From contig NZ_RBWX01000007.1 in the NCBI RefSeq assembly GCF_003634215.1, positions 1,598,945 through 1,662,944 on the forward strand: DNA of 64,000 nucleotides, written 5' to 3'. Origin of the DNA: Sphingosinicella microcystinivorans. Its GTDB lineage: Bacteria; Pseudomonadota; Alphaproteobacteria; Sphingomonadales; Sphingomonadaceae. Positions 29,955 to 39,847 of this stretch are shown in pieces; positions within the stretch are counted from its first letter, which is position 1; the number at the start of each line of letters is the position of its first letter. The notes under the pieces were generated by a model. That model saw only the letters and a program-made list of their open reading frames with translations, ran no database searches and was not told the DNA's origin. Position numbers and translations under genes: made by a program.

Positions 29955-30950
29955 GTGCCGAAACTGAAGCCAATCTCGATCGGACCGGTGACAATCGACC
30001 AGCCGGTTATCCTGGCGCCGATGACCGGCGTCACCGACCTGCCGTTCCGCAAGGTCGTGAAGCGTTTTGGCGCGGGCCTCACCGTGACCGAAATGATCGC
30101 GAGCCAGGCGATGGTGCGCGAAACGCGCCAGTCGCTGCAGAAGGCGGCGTGGGATCCTTCAGAAGAGCCGATCTCCATGCAGCTCGCCGGCTGCGAACCC
30201 GGCATCATGGCCGAAGCGGCGAAACTGAACGCCGATCGCGGCGCGGCGATCATCGACATCAACATGGGCTGCCCGGTGAAGAAGATCGTCAACGGTCACG
30301 CCGGTTCTTCGCTGATGCGCGACCTGAAGCTTGCCGCCTCGCTGATCGATGCGACGGTGAAGGCGGTCGATCTGCCGGTAACGCTGAAGATGCGCATGGG
30401 ATGGGACCACGGCAGCCTCAATGCACCCGAACTCGCGCGCATCGCCGAAGACCTCGGCGTGAAGATGATCACGGTGCACGGGCGCACGCGCAACCAGATG
30501 TATTCGGGGAGCGCCGACTGGGCATTCGTGCGCAACGTAAAGAACGCCGTGTCGCTGCCGGTGGTCGTGAACGGCGATATCTGCTCGGTCGAAGACGCGC
30601 GCACTGCGCTTGAACAATCCGGCGCGGACGCGGTGATGGTGGGGCGGGGGGCTTATGGCCGCCCGTGGCTGCTCGGCGAGGTGATGGCAGATCTGTGCGA
30701 CCATCGCTTCAAGGCGCCGACGATCGAGGAGCAGTATCACCTGATCCTCGAACAATATGAGATGATGCTGGACCTTTATGGCACCGATACGGGCGTCAAC
30801 CTCGCGCGCAAGCATATCGGCTGGTACACCAAGGGAATGCACGGCTCGGCCGAGTTCCGGAACAGCGTCAACCAGGTCGGTGATCCGGCTCGCGTGAAGG
30901 CGATGCTCCGCGAATTCTACGCGCCCTGGCTCGCCCGGGCGGCAGCCTGA
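29955..30950 (+). CDS. dusB: tRNA dihydrouridine synthase DusB
   Basis: Dus enzymes reduce uridines in the tRNA D loop using FMN. The 331-residue protein starts [22 protein letters not shown], has [10 protein letters not shown] with the active-site cysteine, and [16 protein letters not shown] near the phosphate-binding end. The frame is open upstream to 29853, but the GTG at 29955 gives the normal length. No strong ribosome-binding site is visible. The dusB-ntrB link, here one base apart, parallels the enteric dusB-fis and alphaproteobacterial nifR3-ntrBC operons. Confidence 0.95.
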   Translation: MPKLKPISIGPVTIDQPVILAPMTGVTDLPFRKVVKRFGAGLTVTEMIASQAMVRETRQSLQKAAWDPSEEPISMQLAGCEPGIMAEAAKLNADRGAAIIDINMGCPVKKIVNGHAGSSLMRDLKLAASLIDATVKAVDLPVTLKMRMGWDHGSLNAPELARIAEDLGVKMITVHGRTRNQMYSGSADWAFVRNVKNAVSLPVVVNGDICSVEDARTALEQSGADAVMVGRGAYGRPWLLGEVMADLCDHRFKAPTIEEQYHLILEQYEMMLDLYGTDTGVNLARKHIGWYTKGMHGSAEFRNSVNQVGDPARVKAMLREFYAPWLARAAA

Positions 30951-30951
30951 T

Positions 30952-32043
30952 ATGGCCACCGTGCCCGCGGTTCCGCTGGTGCCGCCGCCATCCGCCGACG
31001 ACCTGCTCGCCAGCCTGCCGATCCCCATTGTTCTCATCGACGCCGACGGTGCGCCTTCGCGCATGAACACCGCCGCCGAGGACATGTTCAACCTCAGCGA
31101 GCTCGCGCTCGTCGACCGCGGCTGGGGCGCCATTTTCCCCGAAGACAGCGCGGTGCGCGCGGTTCTGTTCGAGGCGGTCGCCACCGGGGGCGAATTCGCC
31201 GCTTACGACCTTGAGATCGCATTCATCGGCGGACGGCGCATCACGGCGGACCTGCTGGTTTCGCCCGTGCCGGATTCGCCCGGCTGGTCCACCCTGGTGT
31301 TCCAGCGCCGGGCGGCAGCGACCATGGTGAACCGCCAACGCGAACAGGTGGGTGCGGCGAAAACCGCCGTGGGCGTGGCAGCGATGCTGGCACACGAGAT
31401 CAAGAACCCGCTTTCTGGCATTCGCGGCGCCGCGCAACTTCTGGCACAGGACGGCGACCCGGAACTGACCGATCTTATCTGCACCGAAGTCGATCGCATA
31501 AGCACGCTGATCGACTCGATGGAGGAATTCACCGACACGCGGCCGCTGAAGCGCCAGCCGGAAAATATCCACCTGATCCTCGGCCACGTCCGCCGCCTCG
31601 CCGAACACGGCTTTGCGCGCGATGTGGAGTTCGAGGAGGAATATGACCCTTCGCTGCCGGATGTGGACGGCGACCGCGATGCGCTGATCCAGATATTCGT
31701 CAATCTCGTGAAGAACGCCAGCGAAGCCACGGGAAACAAGGGCAAGATACGCCTCCGCAGCGCCTATCGACACGGCCTTAAAGTGGCGGTGAAAGGCTCC
31801 AAACGGCGCATGTCCGTACCCATCGAAGTCTGCGTGATCGACGACGGCCCCGGCGCGCCGGTTGACGTCGCCGAACATCTTTTCGATCCGTTCGTCTCGA
31901 CAAAGCCGGGCGGCACGGGCCTCGGCCTCGCGCTCGTCGCGAAACTTGTCGGCGATCATGGCGGGCTCATCGAATACGACCGGCAGAACCACCCACCGCG
32001 CACGATCTTCCGCGTGCTGCTGCCAACGGCGGGCAGCCAGTGA
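30952..32043 (+). CDS. ntrB: Nitrogen regulation sensor kinase NtrB
   Basis: NtrB phosphorylates NtrC when nitrogen is scarce, under control of PII. The 363-residue soluble kinase has an N-terminal PAS domain (about residues 15-120), the phospho-acceptor His148 in [10 protein letters not shown], and an HATPase domain with an N box ([12 protein letters not shown]), DDGPGAP and GGTGLGLAL. It starts right after dusB and its stop overlaps the ntrC GTG. No membrane segments, as expected. Confidence 0.97.
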   Translation: MATVPAVPLVPPPSADDLLASLPIPIVLIDADGAPSRMNTAAEDMFNLSELALVDRGWGAIFPEDSAVRAVLFEAVATGGEFAAYDLEIAFIGGRRITADLLVSPVPDSPGWSTLVFQRRAAATMVNRQREQVGAAKTAVGVAAMLAHEIKNPLSGIRGAAQLLAQDGDPELTDLICTEVDRISTLIDSMEEFTDTRPLKRQPENIHLILGHVRRLAEHGFARDVEFEEEYDPSLPDVDGDRDALIQIFVNLVKNASEATGNKGKIRLRSAYRHGLKVAVKGSKRRMSVPIEVCVIDDGPGAPVDVAEHLFDPFVSTKPGGTGLGLALVAKLVGDHGGLIEYDRQNHPPRTIFRVLLPTAGSQ

Positions 32044-33509
32044 GCCGCACCGGTACGATCATCGTCGCCGACGACGACGCCGCAATCCGCACGGTCGTAC
32101 GTCAGGTACTCGTGCGCGCGGGCCATGAGGTGCGCACGACGGACACGGTCGCGGGCCTCTGGCAACTGATCGAGGCAGGGGTGGGGGACGCGGTGATTAC
32201 CGATGTCGTGCTGCCCGACGCTGATGGACTCGATGCTGTGCCGCGCATCCTCGCGCGCCGCCCCGGCCTCCCTGTGATCGTGATGAGCGCGCAGAACACG
32301 CTGGCGACGGCAGTGCGCGCAACAGAAAACGGTGCATTCGAATACCTGCCCAAGCCCTTTGATATCAACAAACTCTCAGCCGCTGTTTCTTCAGCACTCG
32401 AACAGTCGCAGGCGCCCGCACGCAAAGCGGCGGCGAAAGAGGAAGGGGACGGCCTGCCGCTCATCGGGCGTTCTTCTGCGATGCAGGAGGTGTACCGCAC
32501 GATCGCGCGTGTCGTGCCCACCGACCTCACCGTGCTTATCCTCGGCGAATCCGGCACCGGCAAGGAACTCGTCGCGAAGGCGCTGCACGACCTCGGTTCC
32601 CGGCGGACGGGGCCGTTTGTTGCCGTCAACATGGCGGCGATCCCACGCGAACTCATCGAATCCGAGCTGTTCGGCCACGAACGCGGCGCCTTCACAGGCG
32701 CGCAAGCCCGCGCGATCGGACGCTTCGAACAGGCGCAGGGCGGCACATTGTTCCTCGACGAGATCGGCGACATGCCGATGGAGGCGCAAACGCGGCTACT
32801 ACGCGTGCTCCAGTCCGGCGAGTTTACGACCGTTGGCGGCATGAGGCCGATCAAGGCCGACATCCGCATCGTTTCCGCGACGAACAAGGACCTGCGCCGC
32901 CTTGTCGACGCCGGGCTGTTCCGCGAAGACCTGTTCTACCGGCTGAACGTGGTGCCGCTGCATCTTCCACCGCTCAGGAGCCGCGTCGACGACATCGCCG
33001 AGCTTGCGACCCACTTCCTGCGCCGCGCCGAGGTGGAAGGGCTGCCGGCGAAAACCCTCGAACCCGAGGCGATCCTGCGCCTTCAGGCGCACGATTGGCC
33101 GGGCAACGTCCGCGAGCTTGAAAATCTGATGCGGCGCTTCGCGGCGCTCGAACGCTCTGACGTCATTTCCGCGTCGAGCGTTGAAGAGGCGCTCCGCAGC
33201 GAGCGTGTTCCCGCCGGACGTGCGGAAAGCGACAATCGCGGTCTTGCGGGTTCGGTCGAAGCGCACCTCGCGCGCTATTTCGATACGTTCGGCGACGATC
33301 TGCCCCCGGATGGGCTTTATGAACGCGTCCTCGCGGAACTCGAAAAGCCGCTGCTGCTGCTGAGCCTTGCGGCGACGCGCGGCAACCAGATCCGGGCGGC
33401 GAAACTGCTGGGCATCAACCGCAACACGCTGCGAAAGAAGCTGAACGATCGCGGCATCGATGCCGTGGCGCTGCGTCCTGCGGGCCCGCCGGTCGGCCGT
33501 TCAGGCTGA
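32040..33509 (+). CDS. ntrC: Nitrogen regulation response regulator NtrC
   Basis: NtrC activates sigma-54 promoters of nitrogen-scavenging genes. The 489 residues comprise a receiver domain (Asp55 in [11 protein letters not shown]), an AAA+ domain with Walker A GESGTGKE, an intact sigma-54 contact loop GAFTGA and [10 protein letters not shown], and a Fis-type helix-turn-helix ([19 protein letters not shown]). The GTG start overlaps ntrB in GTGA. The intact loop contrasts with NtrX downstream. Confidence 0.97.
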   Translation: MSRTGTIIVADDDAAIRTVVRQVLVRAGHEVRTTDTVAGLWQLIEAGVGDAVITDVVLPDADGLDAVPRILARRPGLPVIVMSAQNTLATAVRATENGAFEYLPKPFDINKLSAAVSSALEQSQAPARKAAAKEEGDGLPLIGRSSAMQEVYRTIARVVPTDLTVLILGESGTGKELVAKALHDLGSRRTGPFVAVNMAAIPRELIESELFGHERGAFTGAQARAIGRFEQAQGGTLFLDEIGDMPMEAQTRLLRVLQSGEFTTVGGMRPIKADIRIVSATNKDLRRLVDAGLFREDLFYRLNVVPLHLPPLRSRVDDIAELATHFLRRAEVEGLPAKTLEPEAILRLQAHDWPGNVRELENLMRRFAALERSDVISASSVEEALRSERVPAGRAESDNRGLAGSVEAHLARYFDTFGDDLPPDGLYERVLAELEKPLLLLSLAATRGNQIRAAKLLGINRNTLRKKLNDRGIDAVALRPAGPPVGRSG

Positions 33510-33522
33510 AGTCATCCAAAAA

Positions 33523-33551
33523 TTGTTACCGCACCGCCGCTACTGTGTATT
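33523..33551 (+). promoter_or_regulatory. Possible internal promoter for ntrYX
   Basis: TTGTTA (33523-33528), 17 bases, TGTATT (33546-33551), each matching four of six consensus positions, in the 78-base gap between ntrC and ntrY. It would let ntrYX be expressed apart from dusB-ntrBC. Confidence 0.3.
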
Positions 33552-33587
33552 TGCGGCAACAGGCAAAGTGGTTAAAGCTCCATCCGT

Positions 33588-35858
33588 ATGTCTGCGACCA
33601 CATCCGTGAAGCCAGCAACGCCGCATCGGAGGCTGCGTCGCCGCATAAGCCGCTGGGTGTCGCGCGTCGATCTCTATCCGCGCCTTGAAATCGCGCTGGG
33701 GCTGATCGCCGTTGCCGTCGGCTGCGCGAGTTATTTCGCGTTGACCGACACGTTCTTCACCGCCGCCAACACGCCTTCGGGGCGCACGATCCTGCTTGTT
33801 GCGAACCTCGTACCTCTGATGGCGCTGCTCGTGCTGATCGGCCGCCGCTTCGTGATCCTGCGGGTGAACCGGCGTCGCGGCCTTGCCGGGGCGCGGATGC
33901 ACGTGCGCATGGTGGCGCTGTTTTCGGCCATCGCGGCGATCCCGACGCTGCTCGTCGTGGTGTTCGCCTCGCTGCTTTTCCAGTTCGGAACCCAGTTCTG
34001 GTTTTCGGACAATGCCCGCACAGTGCTGCAAAACGCCGAGCAGGTCGCGCATTCCTATGTCGCGGAGAACCGCCAGCGCATCGTGGCGGACATCGAGGCC
34101 ATGGGGACGGACGTTTATGAGTATGCGAACAGTTACGGCGTCGATTCCGCCGGGTTCGCAGACGGGCTTGCGTTTCAGGTCGCGGCGCGCAACCTGACCG
34201 AGGCGAGCGTCTTCACGCTGAACGGCGAGGATTACCATATCTACGCATCGGTGGGCATGACCGGCACGCCGCTTGCGCAGCGCATCCTGCCCACGGACAT
34301 CGCACGGGCACGATCGGGCCGGGCGAGCGTGCTCGCAACCGCATCGGACCGTGTTGAGGCGATCGTCCGCATAGACCCACTGCTCGAACGCTACGTTTAC
34401 GTCAGCCGCAGCGTCGATCCCGCCGTGCTCCAGTCTGCGCAGCGAGCCGAAGGCGCGATGAACGAGTATGATGCACTGCTCGCGCGCTCGAAGAGCCTGC
34501 AGTGGCAGTTCAACCTTGCGCTGTTCGTGATCGCGCTGCTGATCCTTGCCGCCGCCATCCTTTCAGCGCTGTGGCTCGCCAACCGGCTGGTCGCACCCAT
34601 CGGCAGGCTTGTGCGCGCAGCCGAGAAGGTGGGGGCTGGCGACCTTGCCGCACGCGTTCCCGTTCGCAACAGCCCGGACGAGGTCGGCACGCTCGCGCGC
34701 ACCTTCAACCGCATGACGCGGCAATTGCAGGCGCAGACCAGTGCGCTCGTTTCGGCGAACGAACAGCTCGATGCGCGGCGCCAGTTCACCGAGGCGGTCC
34801 TTTCCAGCGTGTCCGCAGGCGTCATCTCCATCGATGAGGACGGACATATCCGCCTTGTGAGCCATTCCGCCGCAGATCTCCTCGAAATGAGCGAAGACGC
34901 GCTCGGCGGCATGACCATCGAAGAGGCGGTACCGGAGTTTTCGGTGCTTTTGGAGGAAACGCGCACCTCTGGGCAGGCATCGGGCCAAGTACGCATCGCG
35001 CGCGGCAACGACGTGCAGACGCTGCTCGTGCGCATGGGCGGGGTTTCGGGTGGCAGCCAGGGCTATGTGATCACCTTCGATGACATCACGCAGCAGCTTG
35101 CCGACCAGCGGCGTGCCGCGTGGGCGGACGTGGCGCGGCGCATCGCGCACGAAATCAAGAACCCGCTCACCCCGATCCAGCTCTCTGCCGAGCGGCTACA
35201 GCGGCGCTATGGCAACAAGATCGAGGAGGGGGGGGACACGTTCCGCAGCCTCACCGAGACGATTGTGCGGCAGGTGGGCGACCTTCGTCAGATGGTGGAC
35301 GAATTCTCGTCCTTTGCGCGGATGCCCAAGCCGGTCTTCAGGACAGAATCGCTCCTCGACATCGCGCGGCAAGCCATCTTCCTTCAAGAGGTCGCACACA
35401 GCGATTTCGACTATGAGATGGAAATCGCGCCTGATCTGCCGGCATTTATTTGCGACCGCCGTCAGATCGCGCAAGCGCTCACCAACCTCCTCAAGAATGC
35501 AGCCGAGTCGGTTGCGGCGCGTTGCAAGGATGGAGACGTACAGGGCCGCATCAGGCTCACCGCGCGCCTCGGCGAACCGGAAACGCTGGTTGTGACGGTG
35601 ACGGACAACGGCATCGGCCTTCCCGCAAATCAACGCGACCGGCTGACCGAACCTTATGTGACGACGCGCGTGAAGGGCACCGGCCTTGGCCTCGCGATCG
35701 TCAAGAAGATCGTGGAGGAGCACGACGGCGTGCTCGATCTGCGCGATGCGGAAGGCGGCGGCGCCTCCGCCGTGATGAGTTTCGATCTGGCCGCCCTGCA
35801 GGCCCATATCACGCAGGAACCGGGTATTCCGGAAAAAGTCGCAGTTCAGCAAAGGTAG
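33588..35858 (+). CDS. ntrY: Membrane sensor kinase NtrY
   Basis: NtrY is the transmembrane kinase for NtrX, linked to nitrogen, redox and envelope responses. The 756-residue protein has three to four N-terminal membrane helices in the first 130 residues (for example LVANLVPLMALLVLIGRRFV), an extracytoplasmic sensor stretch to about residue 300, another helix (FNLALFVIALLILAAAILSAL), a HAMP domain, a PAS domain, the acceptor His in [17 protein letters not shown], and an ATPase domain ending GTGLGLAIVKKI. It ends 4 bases before ntrX. Confidence 0.96.
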   Translation: MSATTSVKPATPHRRLRRRISRWVSRVDLYPRLEIALGLIAVAVGCASYFALTDTFFTAANTPSGRTILLVANLVPLMALLVLIGRRFVILRVNRRRGLAGARMHVRMVALFSAIAAIPTLLVVVFASLLFQFGTQFWFSDNARTVLQNAEQVAHSYVAENRQRIVADIEAMGTDVYEYANSYGVDSAGFADGLAFQVAARNLTEASVFTLNGEDYHIYASVGMTGTPLAQRILPTDIARARSGRASVLATASDRVEAIVRIDPLLERYVYVSRSVDPAVLQSAQRAEGAMNEYDALLARSKSLQWQFNLALFVIALLILAAAILSALWLANRLVAPIGRLVRAAEKVGAGDLAARVPVRNSPDEVGTLARTFNRMTRQLQAQTSALVSANEQLDARRQFTEAVLSSVSAGVISIDEDGHIRLVSHSAADLLEMSEDALGGMTIEEAVPEFSVLLEETRTSGQASGQVRIARGNDVQTLLVRMGGVSGGSQGYVITFDDITQQLADQRRAAWADVARRIAHEIKNPLTPIQLSAERLQRRYGNKIEEGGDTFRSLTETIVRQVGDLRQMVDEFSSFARMPKPVFRTESLLDIARQAIFLQEVAHSDFDYEMEIAPDLPAFICDRRQIAQALTNLLKNAAESVAARCKDGDVQGRIRLTARLGEPETLVVTVTDNGIGLPANQRDRLTEPYVTTRVKGTGLGLAIVKKIVEEHDGVLDLRDAEGGGASAVMSFDLAALQAHITQEPGIPEKVAVQQR

Positions 35859-35862
35859 ATGT

Positions 35863-37266
35863 GTGGCGCTTGATATTCTGATCGTCGACGATGAAGCCGA
35901 TATCCGGGAACTGATCGCAGGTGTCCTCGATGACGAGGGCTATGAAACGCGCACGGCAGGGGACAGCGACAGTGCACTCGCTGCGCTCAGCGAGCGCCTG
36001 CCGAGCCTGCTCGTGCTCGATATCTGGCTGCAGGGATCGAAGCTCGACGGCATCGAGCTTCTGGAGGTCGTGAAGCAGCGCAATCCGGGACTTCCCGTGA
36101 TCATGATCTCCGGCCACGGCAACGTCGAGACAGCGGTCGCGGCGATCAAGCGCGGGGCCTACGACTTCATTGAGAAGCCGTTTCAGGCGGACCAGCTGAT
36201 CCACACTGTGGAGCGCGCAACCGAGGCGGAACGGCTGCGCCGCGAGAACGAGGAGCTGCGCTCGCGCGCCGGCATCGAGGGTGAAATCACAGGCTCTTCC
36301 GCGATGATCAACGGCGTTCGCGCGACGCTGAAGCGCGTTGCGGCAACCGGCAGCCGCGTCCTGATCGACGGCCCGCCGGGCTCCGGCAAAGAGGTGGCCG
36401 CGCGTCTGCTGCACCAGTGGTCTCCGCGCGCGAACGGGCCGTTCGTGGTCGTGGCCGCCGCGCGCCTCCACCCGGACCGTTTCGAGGAGGAGCTGTTCGG
36501 CGTCGAGGAAGACGGCCAGCCCGTGCGCATCGGCCTCTTCGAGCAGGCACATGGCGGCACACTGTTCCTTGATGAAGTCGCCGATATGCCGCTCGCGACG
36601 CAGGCCCGCATCCTCCGCGTGCTCACCGAGCAGATGTTCCAGCGCGTCGGCGGCGCGCGCAGCGTGAAGGTGGACGTGCGCGTCGTCAGCAGCACCTCGC
36701 GCGATCTTGCCAGCGAAATCGCCGCCGGGCGATTCCGCGAAGACCTGTTCTACCGTCTCAGCGTCGTCCCCGTACACCTGCCGCCGCTTTCGGAACGCCG
36801 CGAGGATATCGGCGAGCTCGCCGATTACTTCCTTGCGAAACTCTCGGCGGAGCGGCGGATTCCGACGCCCCGACTCAGCGACGACGCCATGGCTGCGCTG
36901 CAAACCTACGACTGGCCGGGCAACGTCCGTCAGCTCCGGAACATCATCGAGCGCACGCTGATCCTGATCCCCCCCGAGCGCACCCACCGCATCGAGGTGG
37001 ACATGCTGCCCTCCGAGATCATCGCCGAACCGGCGAAGCTGATGCCAAATGAAGCGGTGCGATCGATCATGGGGACGCCGCTGCGAGAGGCGCGCGAATC
37101 GTTCGAACGGGAGTATCTGCGCGTCCAAATTCGTCGTTTTTCGGGAAACATCTCTCGAACGGCAGTATTTATCGGCATGGAACGCTCCGCGCTGCACCGA
37201 AAGCTGAAGGCGCTTGGCCTCTCCGATCCCGGAAAAGCAGACGACGAAGTAAATTCCGACACTTGA
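35863..37266 (+). CDS. ntrX: Response regulator NtrX with altered AAA+ domain
   Basis: NtrX is the partner of NtrY. The 467-residue protein has a receiver domain (Asp53 in LVLDIWLQGSK), an AAA+ domain with Walker A GPPGSGKE at 170-177 and LFLDEVADMP from 234, and a C-terminal Fis-type helix-turn-helix (ISRTAVFIGMERSALHRKL). Where sigma-54 activators have ELFG-HE-KGAFTGA, this protein reads ELFGVEEDGQPVRIGLFEQ (210-228), so the GAFTGA loop is missing. It is therefore unlikely to activate sigma-54 polymerase directly and may act as a repressor or with sigma-70. GTG start with AAAGG ahead. Confidence 0.96.
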   Translation: MALDILIVDDEADIRELIAGVLDDEGYETRTAGDSDSALAALSERLPSLLVLDIWLQGSKLDGIELLEVVKQRNPGLPVIMISGHGNVETAVAAIKRGAYDFIEKPFQADQLIHTVERATEAERLRRENEELRSRAGIEGEITGSSAMINGVRATLKRVAATGSRVLIDGPPGSGKEVAARLLHQWSPRANGPFVVVAAARLHPDRFEEELFGVEEDGQPVRIGLFEQAHGGTLFLDEVADMPLATQARILRVLTEQMFQRVGGARSVKVDVRVVSSTSRDLASEIAAGRFREDLFYRLSVVPVHLPPLSERREDIGELADYFLAKLSAERRIPTPRLSDDAMAALQTYDWPGNVRQLRNIIERTLILIPPERTHRIEVDMLPSEIIAEPAKLMPNEAVRSIMGTPLREARESFEREYLRVQIRRFSGNISRTAVFIGMERSALHRKLKALGLSDPGKADDEVNSDT

Positions 37267-37292
37267 CGGGAAGCGCCTGACCCCCAAATAGT
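37263..37292 (+). promoter_or_regulatory. Predicted hfq promoter
   Basis: TTGACG (37263-37268) overlaps the ntrX stop and is followed after 18 bases by AATAGT (37287-37292). The leader would be about 45 bases and ends in GAGGGGG before the hfq ATG. Confidence 0.4.
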
Positions 37293-37343
37293 GTGCCCGC
37301 GCCTACGGCAATCGGGCGCAGTGTAAAAGGATTCGAGGGGGAC

Positions 37344-37592
37344 ATGGCAGACAAGGCCAATAACTTGCAGGACGTGTTCCTGAACGCGGTCCGTAAGAGC
37401 AAGACGCCGGTGACGATGTTTCTCGTAAACGGCGTAAAACTGCAGGGTGTCATCACCTGGTTCGATAATTTTTCGGTTCTGCTTCGCCGTGACGGTCATT
37501 CGCAGCTTGTTTACAAGCACGCGATTTCCACGATCATGCCGGCAAGCCCCGTTCAATTGTTTGAGCCCGAGAAAGACGGCGACGACGATTGA
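37344..37592 (+). CDS. hfq: RNA chaperone Hfq
   Basis: Hfq forms a hexameric ring that pairs small RNAs with mRNAs. The 82-residue protein has Sm1 ([21 protein letters not shown]) and Sm2 ([13 protein letters not shown]) motifs, the proximal-face YKH, and a short acidic tail. GAGGGGG is 2 to 8 bases ahead of the ATG. The stop overlaps the hflX TTG (TTGA). The ntrYX-hfq-hflX order is typical of alphaproteobacteria. Confidence 0.98.
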   Translation: MADKANNLQDVFLNAVRKSKTPVTMFLVNGVKLQGVITWFDNFSVLLRRDGHSQLVYKHAISTIMPASPVQLFEPEKDGDDD

Positions 37593-38953
37593 CCGACCCT
37601 GACGCCGGTACGCCGCCGCAAGCCGGGGGCAGACGGCGTAAGCAGTTCCACAGCTTCGGAGCGCACGACGACGTGCGCGGCGTCAGCATGGGCACGAAGG
37701 CGCTTGTCGTCGTGCCTGACATCGTGCGCCGCGATACATCCGTGCGCCGCGATGCCGAAGCGCGACTTCAGGAAGCGAAAAGCCTTGCCGGCGCGATCAC
37801 GCTCGACGTGGTGGCGACGCGCATCCTTCGTGTCCGCGACCCGCGCCCGGCAACACTGATCGGCGCGGGGCAGGTCGAAGCCATCGCCGAGCTTGCGAAA
37901 GAAACCGGCGCGGAGCTGACCGTGGTGGACGGTGCGCTGACGCCGCTGCAGCAGCGCAACCTCGAAACCGGCACCGGTACCAAAGTGATCGACCGCACCG
38001 GCCTCATCCTGGAAATCTTCGGGGAGCGGGCCGCCACGCGGGAAGGGCGCTTGCAGGTGGAGCTTGCCCACCTCGGTTATCAGGCCAGCCGCCTCGTACG
38101 CTCGTGGACACACCTTGAGCGCCAGCGCGGCGGCTTCGGCTTCCTCGGCGGCCCGGGCGAAACTCAGATCGAAACCGACCGCCGCCTGATCCGCGAACGC
38201 ATGGCACGGCTGCGCAAGGACCTCGGCGAAGTAACCCGCACACGCGGGCTGCAGCGCCGCCAGCGGAAGAAGGCGCCATATCCGGTGATCGCGCTCGTCG
38301 GCTATACAAACGCAGGAAAATCCACGCTTTTCAATCGGCTAACTGGCGCATCGGTGATGGCGAAAGACCTGCTGTTCGCAACGCTCGATCCCACGATGCG
38401 CGCCATCGCACTGCCCGGCATCGACAAGGCGATCCTTTCCGACACGGTCGGTTTCGTCTCAGAACTGCCGACGATGCTCGTCGCGGCGTTCCGCGCCACG
38501 CTGGAAGAGGTGCTCGACGCGGACATCATCGTCCACGTCCGCGACGTCGCGCACCCGGAAACCGAGGCGCAGAAGCGTGACGTCATCGACGTGCTCACCG
38601 AACTCGGTGTCGACCCTGATGGCGGGCGCCCGATCATCGAAGCGCTCAACAAGTCCGACCTCCTCGATACGGAAAGCCGCAAGGCCGCGCTCGAACAGGC
38701 GGCCGCGCCCAATAGCGTTCTTCTCTCGGCGGTGAGCGGGGAAGGGGTCGACGACCTCCGCAAACTCATTTCAGACACGCTGCTGCGCGATGCGCGCGTT
38801 CACAGCTTCGTCGTAGGCGCCGGCGACGGCAAGCGGCTGGCATGGCTGGAAAACAATGGCCTGGTGCTGAAGCGCCGTGCGAAGGGCGAGACCGTGGAAC
38901 TGCAGGTGCGGATCAGCGACGAGGACAGATCCCGCTTTCTGGCGCTTCCTTAA
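37589..38953 (+). CDS. hflX: GTPase HflX
   Basis: HflX is a ribosome-associated GTPase that splits stalled ribosomes under stress. The 454-residue protein contains the N-terminal HflX domain ([23 protein letters not shown]), the [15 protein letters not shown] linker motif, and the G domain with [15 protein letters not shown] and NKSD. The start is a TTG overlapping the hfq stop, so translation should be coupled; an internal ATG at 37688 would give a shorter N terminus. It converges with mazG with a 4-base overlap. Confidence 0.95.
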   Translation: MTDPDAGTPPQAGGRRRKQFHSFGAHDDVRGVSMGTKALVVVPDIVRRDTSVRRDAEARLQEAKSLAGAITLDVVATRILRVRDPRPATLIGAGQVEAIAELAKETGAELTVVDGALTPLQQRNLETGTGTKVIDRTGLILEIFGERAATREGRLQVELAHLGYQASRLVRSWTHLERQRGGFGFLGGPGETQIETDRRLIRERMARLRKDLGEVTRTRGLQRRQRKKAPYPVIALVGYTNAGKSTLFNRLTGASVMAKDLLFATLDPTMRAIALPGIDKAILSDTVGFVSELPTMLVAAFRATLEEVLDADIIVHVRDVAHPETEAQKRDVIDVLTELGVDPDGGRPIIEALNKSDLLDTESRKAALEQAAAPNSVLLSAVSGEGVDDLRKLISDTLLRDARVHSFVVGAGDGKRLAWLENNGLVLKRRAKGETVELQVRISDEDRSRFLALP

Positions 38954-39714
38954 CGCTCCGATGCCTTTACCTGCTGCCACAGCGCTTCGAGGGCATCGAT
39001 ATCCATACCGGGCAAAGACTTGCCGGCCATCGCTTCTACGCCGTTGAAGCGGCGTTCGAACTTGGCGTTGGCCTGGCGCAGTGCTTCCTCGGCATCGATG
39101 CCGAGATGCCGCGCGTAGTTGACGACCGCGAACAGCAGATCACCGACTTCGCCGGAGCGCGACGCATCGTCCGCCGTCTCGACCTCGGTGAGTTCCTCAT
39201 CGATCTTGGCGCGCGGACCTGACGCGTCCGGCCAATCGAAACCGACGCGTGCGGCGCGGCGCTGCAGCTTCTGCGCACGCATAAGCGCGGGAAGGCCGAG
39301 TGCCACGCCGGCGAGCGCGCCCTGATTGCCGCGCTCGCCAGCCTTCTGATCTTCCCATGCCGCCGTTTGGGCGTCTGCATCGGCGATGCTGGCGTCACCG
39401 AAGACGTGCGGGTGGCGACGGACCATCTTGTCGGCGATCGCCGCGGTCACGTCGGCAAGCGAGAAATGGCCCGCCTCGGACGCCATCTGCGAATGGTAAA
39501 CAACCTGCAGAAGAAGGTCGCCGAGTTCGCCCTTGAGATCGGCCATGTCGCCGCGCGCGATGGCATCGGCAACTTCGTAAGCTTCCTCGATCGTGTACGG
39601 TGCGATGGATGCGAAATCCTGCTCGATGTCCCACGGACAGCCGCTCACCGGATCACGCAGCGCGCGCATGACGTCAGCGAGACGGGCGAAAGCTTCGGCG
39701 GCGGTTTCGATCAT
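38950..39714 (-). CDS. mazG: Nucleoside triphosphate pyrophosphohydrolase MazG
   Basis: MazG hydrolyses nucleoside triphosphates to monophosphates, a cleansing and stress-linked function. The 254-residue protein has two MazG domains; the first shows CPWDIEQDFASIAPYTIEEAYEVADAI and ELGDLLLQVVYHSQMA with the EExxE...ExxD metal ligands, and the second GEVGDLLFAVVNYARHLGIDAEEALRQAN. ATG start. It converges on hflX and is divergent from the ankyrin gene. Confidence 0.96.
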   Translation of the reverse strand: MIETAAEAFARLADVMRALRDPVSGCPWDIEQDFASIAPYTIEEAYEVADAIARGDMADLKGELGDLLLQVVYHSQMASEAGHFSLADVTAAIADKMVRRHPHVFGDASIADADAQTAAWEDQKAGERGNQGALAGVALGLPALMRAQKLQRRAARVGFDWPDASGPRAKIDEELTEVETADDASRSGEVGDLLFAVVNYARHLGIDAEEALRQANAKFERRFNGVEAMAGKSLPGMDIDALEALWQQVKASER

Positions 39715-39847
39715 ATGCAGGCGCTAGCGGGATTGGCAGGTTCAGGAAAGGGGCGAAATCGCACGAGCGCAGAGCGCGAATAAGCAAAAACTTAGCAAAC
39801 CGGGTTTACTTGCAATATCGTGCTATGTGTTGGCAGGGCAGTTCGAC

